The notes under the pieces: generated by a model
What the model saw: only the letters and a program-made list of their open reading frames with translations
What the model was told of the DNA's origin: nothing
Databases searched by the model: none
In this document: positions 1 to 7,878 of the stretch, piece by piece
Position numbering within the stretch: the stretch's first letter is position 1
How the letters are laid out: the number at the start of each line of letters is the position of its first letter
Translations under genes and position numbers: made by a program
DNA from: Lachnospiraceae bacterium
Lineage (GTDB): Bacteria; Bacillota_A; Clostridia; Lachnospirales; Lachnospiraceae
Direction: 5' to 3'
Assembly (NCBI GenBank): GCA_024684065.1
Contig: JAIKXO010000095.1
Span: 1-24,215 of the forward strand
Length of the DNA stretch: 24,215 nt

Positions 1-1416
1 CTTTACGTCTATGTCAAAGAAATCGTCATAGCGGTACGACTGAAGCTTCAGATATGTATTGATATATTCAAGCTCGTCTTCTATCGTGACAAAACGTTCA
101 TCCGTGCGGCTGATCATCCTGAACATATTACCGAGGAGAACTATCATCTCCGGCGTCCGCTCATCACCCTCCTTCACCGCTGCGGCTTTTATGCTCTCCA
201 GAGTGTTATATAGAAAATGGGGATTTATCTGCATCTGCAGGGCATTTATCTCGGCATTTTTTCTCTGAAGCTCGGCTTCATACACACTGTCGATATAACC
301 GTTAAGCTTCTCGCACATCACATTGAAAGACCGTGAAAGGCTCGCTATTTCGTCATTGCCTTCCTCCGGGATCCTTGCGGAAAGATCGCCCTTTTCCACT
401 AAAAGCATGGAATCAGTGAGAAGCCCTATCCTGCGGCTGAAATACCTGCTGATAAGGGCGCTTAACAATATTGTCAGGGCTATAGCCAGCACACATACTA
501 AGAATACAGGAGTCTGCACCCTTCTTACCTCGGCGTAGATCACTTTCTCGGACAGCTCGCTTATCACGGTAAGTCTGCCGTCGGTAAGGTTCTGCTCTAT
601 CCTGTTTATCTTATCATTTTCCTCCTCCCTGATATAGGCTTCTCCCTCTCCGTCATGAGGCCTCGAATAAACTACATTCCCCCACCCGTTTACAACCCTC
701 AGGCTTGCAAGGCTCATATGGCTTTCGGAAGGCATTACCGAATCAACCGTCCCGACCGGTATATTAAAAATATACAGTCCCACCGGCTTCTTTGCGGAAA
801 CGGCATCGGTATCATATATCTTCCCCATGAAGGAAACTACCGGTTCCCTTTGTTTCAGACAGTATTCAGAAGGATCATCATAGAAAATTATATCATTGCC
901 TTCAGAGTTTAACAGCCTTTCCGCCTCCGGCAGCTCCTTAAAGCGAAATCCGGCATCTATTTCCGCCCATCCCTTTTCGGTAAAGGAATATGAATGACCC
1001 CTTTCGGCATCATCCGCCGTAACTATGATGATATCGGAAAAGTCCCGGTCCGCGGCATGGGCCGCGGCAAGAAATACCGACATAAAGCTGATATTGTCAT
1101 AATCATAAAACGCTTCGGGATTTTCGCTGACCTCGGACATGATCTCCGAGAAATCGCTGGAATGCATGTATCTGACCAGCCCGTCGATCCGGTCGCATTT
1201 GCCCTGAAAATAATTTAAAAGCTCCTCAGTCTTTTCATTTCCGATCGTGACCTCCTGCTCCTTTACGACGGAGACATAGCTTCTGGCAGTAAAAACAGTA
1301 AGAAAAACAACCGTACTGATAAGTATAAGATCAAACAGTACGGTCATTTTGGTAAAACTTCCCAGATATCCTTTTTTTAAAAGCGAGCTGCCGCCTTTTC
1401 CCAAACGATTCTTCAT
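1..1416 (-). CDS. YesM-type sensor histidine kinase, partial (C-terminus beyond window)
   Basis: Membrane sensor kinase of the YesM/LytS-like class, expected to phosphorylate an AraC-type response regulator that would lie beyond the window edge. I translated 472 codons back from an ATG at 1416 without a stop. There is an N-terminal membrane segment at about residues 22-45, a large extracytoplasmic sensor region, and a second membrane segment at about 297-318. A HAMP domain follows, then the His_kinase (PF06580) motif QINPHFLYNTLES with phospho-acceptor His near residue 400. The catalytic ATPase domain is cut off by the window start. The ATG has no convincing ribosome site; a perfect palindrome GGTTTTAAAACC (1420-1431) and a purine-rich tandem repeat precede it. 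It lies 57 bases downstream of the sugar-binding lipoprotein gene on the same strand, which suggests co-transcription and sensing of the same carbohydrate. Confidence 0.9.
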   Translation of the reverse strand, partial: MKNRLGKGGSSLLKKGYLGSFTKMTVLFDLILISTVVFLTVFTARSYVSVVKEQEVTIGNEKTEELLNYFQGKCDRIDGLVRYMHSSDFSEIMSEVSENPEAFYDYDNISFMSVFLAAAHAADRDFSDIIIVTADDAERGHSYSFTEKGWAEIDAGFRFKELPEAERLLNSEGNDIIFYDDPSEYCLKQREPVVSFMGKIYDTDAVSAKKPVGLYIFNIPVGTVDSVMPSESHMSLASLRVVNGWGNVVYSRPHDGEGEAYIREEENDKINRIEQNLTDGRLTVISELSEKVIYAEVRRVQTPVFLVCVLAIALTILLSALISRYFSRRIGLLTDSMLLVEKGDLSARIPEEGNDEIASLSRSFNVMCEKLNGYIDSVYEAELQRKNAEINALQMQINPHFLYNTLESIKAAAVKEGDERTPEMIVLLGNMFRMISRTDERFVTIEDELEYINTYLKLQSYRYDDFFDIDVK

Positions 1417-1431
1417 TCCGGTTTTAAAACC

Positions 1432-1483
1432 TGCTCAGCTTCTGTTCTCAGTTTCCGTTCTCATCTTCCATTCTCAGCTTCCA
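1432..1483. repeat. Four tandem 13-nt repeats across the lipoprotein stop codon
   Basis: Four consecutive 13-mers (1432-1444, 1445-1457, 1458-1470, 1471-1483) follow the pattern TTCTCAGCTTCCA with 1-4 differences each. On the coding strand each is a purine-rich TGGAAGCTGAGAA. The first transcribed unit contains the lipoprotein TGA stop, and the rest fill the gap before the kinase ATG. Its function is unknown; it could affect re-initiation at the kinase gene or be a length-variable tract. Confidence 0.75.
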
Positions 1484-2766
1484 TTAAGAAGCTTTTCAAA
1501 TTCAGTATCCCATTTAACCAGTTCACTGTGAACATCGGAACCTGTAAAGATATTCTGAAGGGACTTGCATACATAATCCTCAAACCCCGAAGGCATTGAA
1601 ATATCGCCCACTGCCTTCATGATATCCGTAACCAGGGGGCAATCGTCATAATTCTTTACAAATTCGGTCTGTATAGGCCCCATTTCATAGGTAACGGGAT
1701 CCTTCGTTACTGAATAGGTGCCGTCCGATGAAAGATACAGCCTGTAAATATCCTCGTTTCCGCCGAGCACATACTCGCAGAACTTAAAGGCCTCGTCCTT
1801 ATGGGCGCAGGTCTCGGAAACCCCCCAGTACTGGGGCATTGTACAGTAGGAATAAGCTCCCGATGGCGTAGGAGCTACAAATACGCCAAGCTCATCAGGC
1901 GAAATACCTGCGGCATCATGGCTCGGTGCAGCCCAGGCGCCGTCCATGAACATTGCTGTCGCGCCGTTTAAGAACTCTCTTTGAGCCTGTGTATATGTAA
2001 ACGACATTGAGCCTTTATGGTAATATCCGGCTTTCACCAGGTCCTGCCAGCAGGTCAGGGAATTTTCTATAACCGGATCCGTCCAGGAAAGCTCTCCTTT
2101 TAAGATCTGTTCGTTAAAATCGGGATATTTGGCCATGATCTCTGAGTTGGCCACGCCTGTCCACCATCCGAAGCTCGTGGACCAGATATCGGACGCTCCG
2201 GCCCCCATAAGGGGAACTATTCCCGCCTTATCCAGCCTGTCACAGGCTGTAAGAAACTCTTCCCATGTTCGCGGCTCCTCCGTTATTCCGGCCTCCGCGA
2301 ATTTATTCTTATGATAATAGCACTGGTTCCTGAGAGCCTTGTATGCGGGAACCAGTGTATGCTTTCCGTTGTAGGTCGCGATCGCCGCGTCCTCGTACTT
2401 TGAAAGAAGCTCCTCTGGAACCTCCGCATAAATACCGTCCGTTGTGGCAAGGTCAACCGGATCCACATTGACATCAGGCATGTTTCCCGCAGCTAACATC
2501 GTCTTTAAAAACTGAGGCCTGGAATCACCGGTCATCAGGATCTTTTCTATCTTTATCCCCGGATTATCGGCCTCGAAGGCGTCGATTATCTTCTGCCACA
2601 TTTCCGAAGTATAATTATCTGTCTCAAAAACCGCCCAGGTAATTGTAACCGTGTCACTGCCGGCCTCAGGTACGATGCTTTCCTCAGACGTTTCGGACGA
2701 ACAGCCTGCAAGAGCACAGACTGATAATAAAAGCCCCAGCACCAACACCAGTACTTTAGTTCTCAT
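1474..2766 (-). CDS. ABC transporter extracellular solute-binding lipoprotein (family 1, sugar type)
   Basis: Lipid-anchored binding protein that delivers an oligosaccharide or sugar to an ABC permease. The product is 430 residues. Its signal peptide of Lys/Arg plus a Leu/Val-rich core ends in the lipobox LAGC, with lipidated Cys22. The mature part has features typical of SBP_bac_1: TWAVFETDNY near the N-terminus, MWQKIIDAFEADNPGIKIEK, the GDSRPQFLKTMLAAGNMPDV binding-cleft segment, and FLNGATAMFMDGAWA. I chose the ATG at 2766 over one 51 bases upstream because an AAGGAGGA site sits just before it and the signal peptide starts there. No permease gene is visible in the window. The neighbour is a YesM-like kinase, as is common in Lachnospiraceae carbohydrate loci. 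The substrate cannot be read from sequence. Confidence 0.92.
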   Translation of the reverse strand: MRTKVLVLVLGLLLSVCALAGCSSETSEESIVPEAGSDTVTITWAVFETDNYTSEMWQKIIDAFEADNPGIKIEKILMTGDSRPQFLKTMLAAGNMPDVNVDPVDLATTDGIYAEVPEELLSKYEDAAIATYNGKHTLVPAYKALRNQCYYHKNKFAEAGITEEPRTWEEFLTACDRLDKAGIVPLMGAGASDIWSTSFGWWTGVANSEIMAKYPDFNEQILKGELSWTDPVIENSLTCWQDLVKAGYYHKGSMSFTYTQAQREFLNGATAMFMDGAWAAPSHDAAGISPDELGVFVAPTPSGAYSYCTMPQYWGVSETCAHKDEAFKFCEYVLGGNEDIYRLYLSSDGTYSVTKDPVTYEMGPIQTEFVKNYDDCPLVTDIMKAVGDISMPSGFEDYVCKSLQNIFTGSDVHSELVKWDTEFEKLLNGS

Positions 2767-2775
2767 GCTTTCCTC

Positions 2776-2874
2776 CTTAAGAAGAGGTACCGGATGCAGA
2801 CAGGCACAATGTATCATAAGTTAAACAGTCTTTATCCGGACAGTTAAGGCTGTATCGATACACCTCTTCTTAAG
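2776..2874 (-). promoter_or_regulatory. Long-range inverted repeat overlapping the lipoprotein gene's ribosome site
   Basis: A perfect 13-bp inverted repeat, CTTAAGAAGAGGT at 2776-2788 and ACCTCTTCTTAAG at 2862-2874, lies in the leader of the binding-protein gene. In the mRNA the downstream arm runs into the Shine-Dalgarno (…CTTAAGGAGGA, 5 bases before the ATG), so pairing would cover the 5' part of the ribosome site. The loop is 73 nt. This is visible in the sequence; a regulatory role is inference. Confidence 0.5.
2851..2862. promoter_or_regulatory. Perfect palindrome TGTATCGATACA, candidate operator
   Basis: A 12-bp perfect palindrome with a central CG, 85 bases upstream of the lipoprotein ATG and just downstream of a possible promoter on the minus strand (TATACT at 2881-2876, TTGCGG at 2905-2900, 18-base spacer). 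The TG…CG…CA form resembles LacI-family operators but is two bases shorter than a classical cre site. No regulator is assigned. Confidence 0.35.
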
Positions 2875-2933
2875 TAGTATAGCGTTATAAATACAGGATC
2901 CGCAATTTTAAAAAATATATATAGCTCTAATTT

Positions 2934-2939
2934 ATTATA
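2934..2939 (-). promoter_or_regulatory. Possible -10 element for the lipoprotein gene
   Basis: A consensus TATAAT on the minus strand within an AT-rich stretch 170 bases upstream of the ATG. No good -35 lies at the normal distance; the segment where it would lie is the large hairpin at 2956-2990. An alternative promoter sits at 2876-2905. If this one is used, the whole 13-bp inverted repeat would be transcribed. Confidence 0.3.
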
Positions 2940-2955
2940 CTTTGTATCTGTTATA

Positions 2956-2990
2956 CTCATTAACGAAACGGCAGCTGCTTCGTAAATGAG
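2956..2990. terminator. Strong hairpin between convergent functions, possible terminator
   Basis: Two 12-base arms (CTCATTAACGAA and TTCGTAAATGAG) match at 11 of 12 positions around an 11-nt GC-rich loop. It lies 21 bases after the stop of the zinc-ribbon gene on the minus strand, so it may end that transcript. No U-run follows it, so it could instead be a protein-binding site upstream of the lipoprotein promoter. Confidence 0.4.
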
Positions 2991-3011
2991 CGGATTCCCC
3001 GTCAAAGCAGG

Positions 3012-4934
3012 CTATTCTGCGGCCGGTGCTTCATCAGCAGAGACCTTCTGGGGGCTTAAGTCAAGCTCGGATGCCATAATCTCGCTGTCCTTGCCGTTAT
3101 AGTACATCCACTGGAAATCATTGTAATCGATCTTTTTATAATATATAAAACGGTCATTAAGCTTGTTGTCGTTATGCTGATCGTTCTCCGTGCCGTCAAA
3201 GATCTCATAGCAGCAGACCGAATCGGATATCTTTTCCGGATTCTTTTTTCCGTAGGTATATTTATAAAACGCCGCGCTGATATACCCGCTCTTGGGATCA
3301 TTATCGGGATCCCTGAAATAATAAAGCGTTTTGCCGTCGGGGCTTGAGTAAATATCGTTTATGAGCGCATCATCACATATCTTTACGGGGTCTCTTCCGT
3401 CTTTTACGACATATATCGTTCCGTATTGATCCCCGTTATCCGATTCATGTCCATCCTTAAGGAAATAAACGTATCCCCCGTTAGCCAGAAGAAGATAATC
3501 GACGTCGTGCGTGATATTCTTTTCGTTTTTCAGGGAATCCCCTTCGATCCTCGCACAGCTCAGCTCATCATCCTCCCGGTAGTAAAGCCATCCGTTCTGG
3601 ATGAAAAGGTCTGAGAGACCGCTTATCATCTTTTCCCTCTCACCCTTTTTATCTATATAATAAAGGTTATATTTTTCGTTATCGTTGCTTTCGACGATCA
3701 CATACATGCCGGAGAACGAAGAGGCTCTGTCCTCGCGTAAGAAACCCTGCCTGGTAAACAGGGCATTCGTAAAGAAAATGATCGGATTTCCCATGCCGAC
3801 CTTCATGGCCTCTTCTTTATTATCTATGACATACAGGGATTCCGCCCTGCTGGTGCCCAGTATCCCGTAGGTTTCCCCGGCATTCATGACAAGACCCGGA
3901 GCATATGGAGCCGTATATGAACACATTTTATTCCGCTCCCCGTTCAGATAGGAATATACCTCGTACTTATCCTCCTCGGAGGAATCCTTCTGGACCCAAT
4001 ATGCCTTCTTTGCGTCATCGCTCAGATATAAAAGCTTACAGTCCTCTTCACAGGATCCGATCTTTTCCTTTTCCTTTGAAGCCTTCGTGTACAGATATAT
4101 GGCACCGTCATTCTTATATAACAGGTTTCCCTTTTTTTCAATACGCTCCTCTATCCTGCCGTTGCTTAACCGGACAGATTCCTTTCCGGAAAACGCATAC
4201 AGATATGTACCGTCTTCCTTTCCATACAGAACATGATCATCAGTGACGGACAAAAGCTGTACGTCTTCCGTATCATCTTCTATCGGTGTTTTACTGCCAA
4301 GGGATGTGTCCGTAAAATACAGCTCACCCGTTATATCCAGAACAACTATCTTTTTTCGGTCAGGGGATAAAAGGGCTGTCTGCGTGTCATCGATCTCTAC
4401 GATCTTTCCGTTCATAAGAGGCAGAAGCGCCGTATCTTCATAATCAATAAAAGCGCTGACGGCTACGTTTTCCGTATCGCTCCCGGACCCGGAATTACCG
4501 CACATCCTGAAAACACAGACGATGACTGCGGCTATGATAACAACAGCCGCGAGCTTAAAATATCCCGGTTTTAAGGACCTTTTCCTTATCGTTTTTGCCG
4601 GCTGCCGGGGTTCTTTGGGCTCTTTGGGCTCTCTTCTTTCAGCATTTTCTGCCCGGCTTATATTTTCTGTATTATCTAAATCTTCTATAACGTCTAAATC
4701 ATCTATATCGTGTATATCATCCGCGCTGTCAGCATTTTTTGTATTGTCAGCCGCCTTTTCAGTCCTTTCGGCCTTAGCGCCTATCTGCTTGCCGCATGAA
4801 AAACAGAAGACGCTTCCCTCTTCGTTTTCGGCACCGCAAAACCTGCAGAAGACCGACCCGCCCGGACCTGCAGAAGGTCTGGCCTGTCTGACGGAAACAG
4901 TCTTGTCCAAAAAATCATCATTTTGCTGTTGCAT
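3012..4934 (-). CDS. Zinc-ribbon membrane protein with propeller-like extracellular domain
   Basis: The 640-residue protein is of unknown function. Residues 29-49 form a double-CxxC zinc ribbon (Cys30, Cys33, Cys44, Cys47). An acidic, low-complexity linker with DID/DLD runs and EPKEPKEP follows, then a single membrane segment at about 126-143. The remaining ~490 residues carry repeated short β-rich units of the types DITGELYFTDTS, YLYAFSGKE and YLYTKASKEKEK, plus LYYIDKKGE, resembling the DUF5050/propeller-like ectodomains common in Lachnospiraceae. The zinc ribbon would be cytoplasmic and the repeats outside. The ATG at 4934 is preceded by GGAGGT at good spacing, and a promoter (4965-4993) lies directly upstream, so it is probably transcribed separately from the HD-GYP gene 89 bases away. 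Confidence 0.82.
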   Translation of the reverse strand: MQQQNDDFLDKTVSVRQARPSAGPGGSVFCRFCGAENEEGSVFCFSCGKQIGAKAERTEKAADNTKNADSADDIHDIDDLDVIEDLDNTENISRAENAERREPKEPKEPRQPAKTIRKRSLKPGYFKLAAVVIIAAVIVCVFRMCGNSGSGSDTENVAVSAFIDYEDTALLPLMNGKIVEIDDTQTALLSPDRKKIVVLDITGELYFTDTSLGSKTPIEDDTEDVQLLSVTDDHVLYGKEDGTYLYAFSGKESVRLSNGRIEERIEKKGNLLYKNDGAIYLYTKASKEKEKIGSCEEDCKLLYLSDDAKKAYWVQKDSSEEDKYEVYSYLNGERNKMCSYTAPYAPGLVMNAGETYGILGTSRAESLYVIDNKEEAMKVGMGNPIIFFTNALFTRQGFLREDRASSFSGMYVIVESNDNEKYNLYYIDKKGEREKMISGLSDLFIQNGWLYYREDDELSCARIEGDSLKNEKNITHDVDYLLLANGGYVYFLKDGHESDNGDQYGTIYVVKDGRDPVKICDDALINDIYSSPDGKTLYYFRDPDNDPKSGYISAAFYKYTYGKKNPEKISDSVCCYEIFDGTENDQHNDNKLNDRFIYYKKIDYNDFQWMYYNGKDSEIMASELDLSPQKVSADEAPAAE

Positions 4935-4964
4935 AGCATTACCTCCACATCTTGACCTGCTGCT

Positions 4965-4993
4965 ATAGTACAGTGAAAAACCGATAAAATCAA
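4965..4993 (-). promoter_or_regulatory. Sigma-A type promoter of the zinc-ribbon gene
   Basis: On the minus strand, TTGATT (4993-4988), a 17-base spacer and TACTAT (4970-4965) precede the ribosome site GGAGGT and ATG at 4934. The expected start of transcription is near 4957. It lies in the gap after the HD-GYP gene. Confidence 0.55.
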
Positions 4994-5023
4994 TGTTTTC
5001 CTTAAATAAAAGAGCCTAAAATT

Positions 5024-5995
5024 CTAGTCCGGCCTGCCGTCATACTGAACCTTTTCGGGGATACATCTGTTAAGCTCCTCTTCGGGAATTTTCACAAAGA
5101 TATCGACAAGCTCCTTATCCAGCTGTGAACCGGCAACCTCTTCTATGATCTTCATGGCTTCTGCATGAGACCGGGGTTCTTTATAGGACCTTCTCATTGT
5201 TATTGCCGAATAGGTATCGGCAATGGCAATGATCTTCGAAGCGAGCGGAATTTCTTCCTTCCTTAAACGATAATACCCTTCTCCGTCTATCCTTTCATGA
5301 TGGTACAGGATCCAGTCGGATATCGAAGCAAAGGTTGAAAGAGGCTTAAGGATCCTTACGCCTACCTTTGGATGGGTCCGCATGATCCTCCATTCATCCT
5401 CCGAAAGCCTGGCAGGCTTATTGAGTATCAGCTCCGGAACGCCGAGCTTTCCCACGTCATGCAGCAGAGCGGCATATTCAAGGCTGACCGGATTTATCTC
5501 TTTCCTGATATTACCCGGAAGATGAGAATAAAAAAGCATTGTGATCTGCTGAACATGCAGACTGTGGCCGTTCAGATTGGGATCCCTTGCGTCGATGACA
5601 CCGACTAAAACCTCCGCTATGTCAATACTTCTCTTCTTCACGGTTTCCAGAAGGCCATACATCAGGGTAAGAACGATCATGACGAATATGCTTCCTCCGA
5701 AGAGGATCATTGCCATCATGATATCCGGTTTTGAAAAAACGGCAATAAAAACATATCCGATGAAAAAGAATATCAGAAGCACCAGCGCAAGATACTTTCG
5801 TATACGGTCTCTCCGGCTTCCCGCAGACAGAACATCATGCGTCGTATGCAGGAAATACATGTATCTGGCGATATTCGTTATCATCAGCAGCGCACCGATG
5901 ATTATCGATCCGTAAATAATGAATTTCAATCCATTTTCCTCTAAAACCGTATATTCCATAGAAACGCCGCTACAGATTTCTCCATAGCGGCGCAT
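5024..5995 (-). CDS. Membrane HD-GYP domain protein (c-di-GMP phosphodiesterase-like)
   Basis: Three membrane segments (about 24-42, 68-88 and 93-115) are followed by a cytoplasmic HD-GYP domain, a class that hydrolyses cyclic-di-GMP. The domain shows ARDPNLNGHSLHV, the metal-binding HDVGKLGVPELILNKP (HD at 179-180), MRTHPKVG and HHERIDGEGYY. The last motif has Tyr at position 242 where the signature GYP has Pro, so it is an HD-GYY variant; metal ligands are retained. The start is uncertain: the ATG at 5995 lacks a ribosome site, whereas an in-frame ATG at 5959 (residue 13) has GGAG upstream, presented in the loop of a GC-rich hairpin, and would give a more typical N-terminus. It is preceded by the PilZ gene on the same strand, so a shared c-di-GMP role is likely. 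Confidence 0.85.
   Translation of the reverse strand: MRRYGEICSGVSMEYTVLEENGLKFIIYGSIIIGALLMITNIARYMYFLHTTHDVLSAGSRRDRIRKYLALVLLIFFFIGYVFIAVFSKPDIMMAMILFGGSIFVMIVLTLMYGLLETVKKRSIDIAEVLVGVIDARDPNLNGHSLHVQQITMLFYSHLPGNIRKEINPVSLEYAALLHDVGKLGVPELILNKPARLSEDEWRIMRTHPKVGVRILKPLSTFASISDWILYHHERIDGEGYYRLRKEEIPLASKIIAIADTYSAITMRRSYKEPRSHAEAMKIIEEVAGSQLDKELVDIFVKIPEEELNRCIPEKVQYDGRPD
5965..5992 (-). promoter_or_regulatory. GC-rich hairpin displaying GGAG upstream of the internal HD-GYP start
   Basis: A perfect 8-bp stem (CGCCGCTA at 5965-5972, TAGCGGCG at 5985-5992) with a 12-nt loop reading UGGAGAAAUCUG in the mRNA. It lies just before the ATG at 5959 and contains the only GGAG nearby. It may modulate translation. 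If translation starts at 5995 it is simply coding sequence. Confidence 0.4.
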
Positions 5996-6072
5996 AGATC
6001 AAAAAGATGAACAGAATCTGCTTTGCAGACCCGTTATATACCGCCTTCCGACATCAGAACGGTTCCCGGATC

Positions 6073-6465
6073 CTACACTCTGTAAGGCTTCTGCATATAC
6101 CCGCTTAACTCCCTGTGCCGGACATATTTCCTGTACTCATCAGAGCTTACGTAGCATCCGATAAGGATAATTCCGTCTTTTTCCTTTACGTGCCTTACGG
6201 AACAGTTTATGGTCTCAATGTCAGACTCTATATCGTTTCCAAAAGGAAAACTGTCAACAAACTGTATTGTAATAATATTTCCCTGGGCAAAGAATTGCTG
6301 ATAGCCTTCAAAAGCTTCCGTTTCCAGGCAGATTCCTTTTTCGCTTATATTCTCTATCCTGCATTTTATTTCTCCGTTAAGACCGTTGCAGAATACGCAC
6401 GCATTGATACCTGATCCCAGGCGAGAATATGACCTTCTGTCAATCCTGTCGCTTGACCCCGTCAT
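6073..6465 (-). CDS. PilZ-domain c-di-GMP-binding protein
   Basis: The 130-residue protein is essentially one PilZ domain, the c-di-GMP receptor fold. Both signature elements are present: RxxxR as R11-SYS-R15 near the N-terminus, and the D/NxSxxG motif as N39-I-S-E-K-G44 followed by ICLE. The C-terminal strand IILIGCYV fits the end of the β-barrel. I chose the ATG at 6465, preceded by GGAGGT, in place of an upstream ATG at 6543 that lies upstream of the promoter. It is likely the first gene of a two-gene unit with the HD-GYP protein. A single-domain PilZ protein usually acts by binding a partner; none can be named here. Confidence 0.85.
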   Translation of the reverse strand: MTGSSDRIDRRSYSRLGSGINACVFCNGLNGEIKCRIENISEKGICLETEAFEGYQQFFAQGNIITIQFVDSFPFGNDIESDIETINCSVRHVKEKDGIILIGCYVSSDEYRKYVRHRELSGYMQKPYRV

Positions 6466-6501
6466 ACTGCCTACCTCCGACAATAAGTTTCCTAAGGTTT
6501 T

Positions 6502-6530
6502 ATTATAGAGGAGCGCAGCTATTATTTCAA
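6502..6530 (-). promoter_or_regulatory. Strong sigma-A promoter of the PilZ gene
   Basis: Minus strand TTGAAA (6530-6525), an exact 17-base spacer and TATAAT (6507-6502), predicting a start near 6495 and a leader of about 30 nt before the PilZ ATG at 6465. A second TATAAT-like box lies farther upstream (about 6576). Confidence 0.75.
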
Positions 6531-6672
6531 CCCCGACACACATGATTTAGCAGTAATTTCCCCAAAGTCTTTTATATTATACCATATATTGGGGGCAAAA
6601 AAGCAAAGCTTTCGGGCAAAGAACAAAGCGGGTTCAAGGATCAGGCGGTTTCCCGGATACGCCTTAACGGGA

Positions 6673-7878
6673 TCAGCTTCCTCTGCGCCTTTTTCTTCTT
6701 GCCCTGTTAAGATGTCTTTCAAAATCACCGCTTTTCAAAAGCTCCGCAAGCACGAACTGGTCAAAAATAGGAACGGTACAGGAATAAAACCCAAGCTTTC
6801 GGTTAAAATCTTCCATAAGCCCTGCAGGAAGAATCATATAGCCGATCCTCATTGAAGGAGCAAGGGTCCTGGAAAAAGTATTCAGATAGATAACTTTCAC
6901 TTCAGTATCCATCGTAAAAAGAGGTTCCTCAACCTTTCTTGATACCGTCAGCTCGGAATCATAATTATCCTCGATCAGTATACCGTCCCGCTTCTTTGCC
7001 CATCTTAAATATTCGAGCTTTTTCGATATACCTGCAGTGACTCCGGAAGGAAAACTGTTAAAAGGCGTTATATGCAGGACCTGCGCCTTTGTCTGCTTAA
7101 GCTCTTCGGTATCGATCCCGTCAGGCTTCATCATAAGCGGATCGCATATTATCCCCATAGCCTCGTAAACCTCCCGGATCTTTTTAAAGGAGGGCTTTTC
7201 AATGGCTATCACACTGCCTGCTCCAAGAAACTGCGCGATCAGCCCGTAAAGATACTCCGCGCCCGACCCTATTATCACCTGGGAGGGTTCAACGGAAATG
7301 CCCCTGCTTCTGGCCAGATAATGACAGATCTCTCCCCGAAGCTCCGGACATCCGTGATTCGGAGACTTTATAAGGATCTTATCCCCGTAGTCAAGCAGCA
7401 CCTTCCTGATCGTCTTCGCAAGGACCGAAAACGGAAACTCTCCTTTACCGGAAGAAACACCGCTTTCCCGGACCTTCGTACCGGACCGGACCGGATATGA
7501 GAGCATATTGTTCGGATCAGTATCTTCTTCCCGATCATCTGATCCATTATAAACAGCGCCTGAAGCTTCTTCATAATTCTCATCCGCCGCTTCGTACAGC
7601 TCCGGTTCCGGTTTTCCGTGCTCCCCGAGAAAATCTTCCCCCCTGTAGATCACATATACGCCGCTTCTTTCCCTGCTTTGAACATACCCCTCTTCATTTA
7701 AAAGAATGATCGCATGCTCGGCGGTGATCACGCTTACTCCTGTTTCCTCTGCTATTATCCGCTTCGACGGAAGCCTGGTTCCAAGCGGGTACACTCCTGC
7801 CGAAATATCCTTCACAAAAAAGCGGTACAGCTGGATATACGCAGGTGTCTGGCTTGTTTTATCGATCAAATAATTCAT
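6673..7878 (-). CDS. MocR-family regulator (GntR HTH + aminotransferase-like domain), short and lacking the PLP lysine
   Basis: Residues 1-75 are a GntR winged helix (TRLPSKRIIAEETGVSVITA). A linker leads to a class-I aminotransferase fold from about 150, with GSGAEYLYGLIAQFLG and IEDNYDSELT. MocR proteins such as PdxR and GabR bind pyridoxal phosphate in this domain to control vitamin B6 or amine genes. Two oddities are seen. The lysine that normally forms the PLP Schiff base in the FSKxLAPxxRxGY motif is Arg337 (codon AGG, 6870-6868). The protein also stops at 401 residues, after FERHLNRARRKRR, where family members run about 60-80 residues further. The other frames do not obviously continue the domain. 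The ATG at 7878 has AGGAG upstream at a long spacing. It diverges from the ECF S-component gene, its likely target. Confidence 0.85.
   Translation of the reverse strand: MNYLIDKTSQTPAYIQLYRFFVKDISAGVYPLGTRLPSKRIIAEETGVSVITAEHAIILLNEEGYVQSRERSGVYVIYRGEDFLGEHGKPEPELYEAADENYEEASGAVYNGSDDREEDTDPNNMLSYPVRSGTKVRESGVSSGKGEFPFSVLAKTIRKVLLDYGDKILIKSPNHGCPELRGEICHYLARSRGISVEPSQVIIGSGAEYLYGLIAQFLGAGSVIAIEKPSFKKIREVYEAMGIICDPLMMKPDGIDTEELKQTKAQVLHITPFNSFPSGVTAGISKKLEYLRWAKKRDGILIEDNYDSELTVSRKVEEPLFTMDTEVKVIYLNTFSRTLAPSMRIGYMILPAGLMEDFNRKLGFYSCTVPIFDQFVLAELLKSGDFERHLNRARRKRRRGS

Noticed and set aside
2851..2862. Classical CcpA cre site
   Set aside because: The palindrome is 12 bp, whereas the cre consensus spans 14 bases; kept only as an unassigned operator candidate.
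6522..6728. Continuation of MocR in another frame after its stop
   Set aside because: The alternative frame does not resemble the aminotransferase small domain, so a simple frameshift does not explain the short end.
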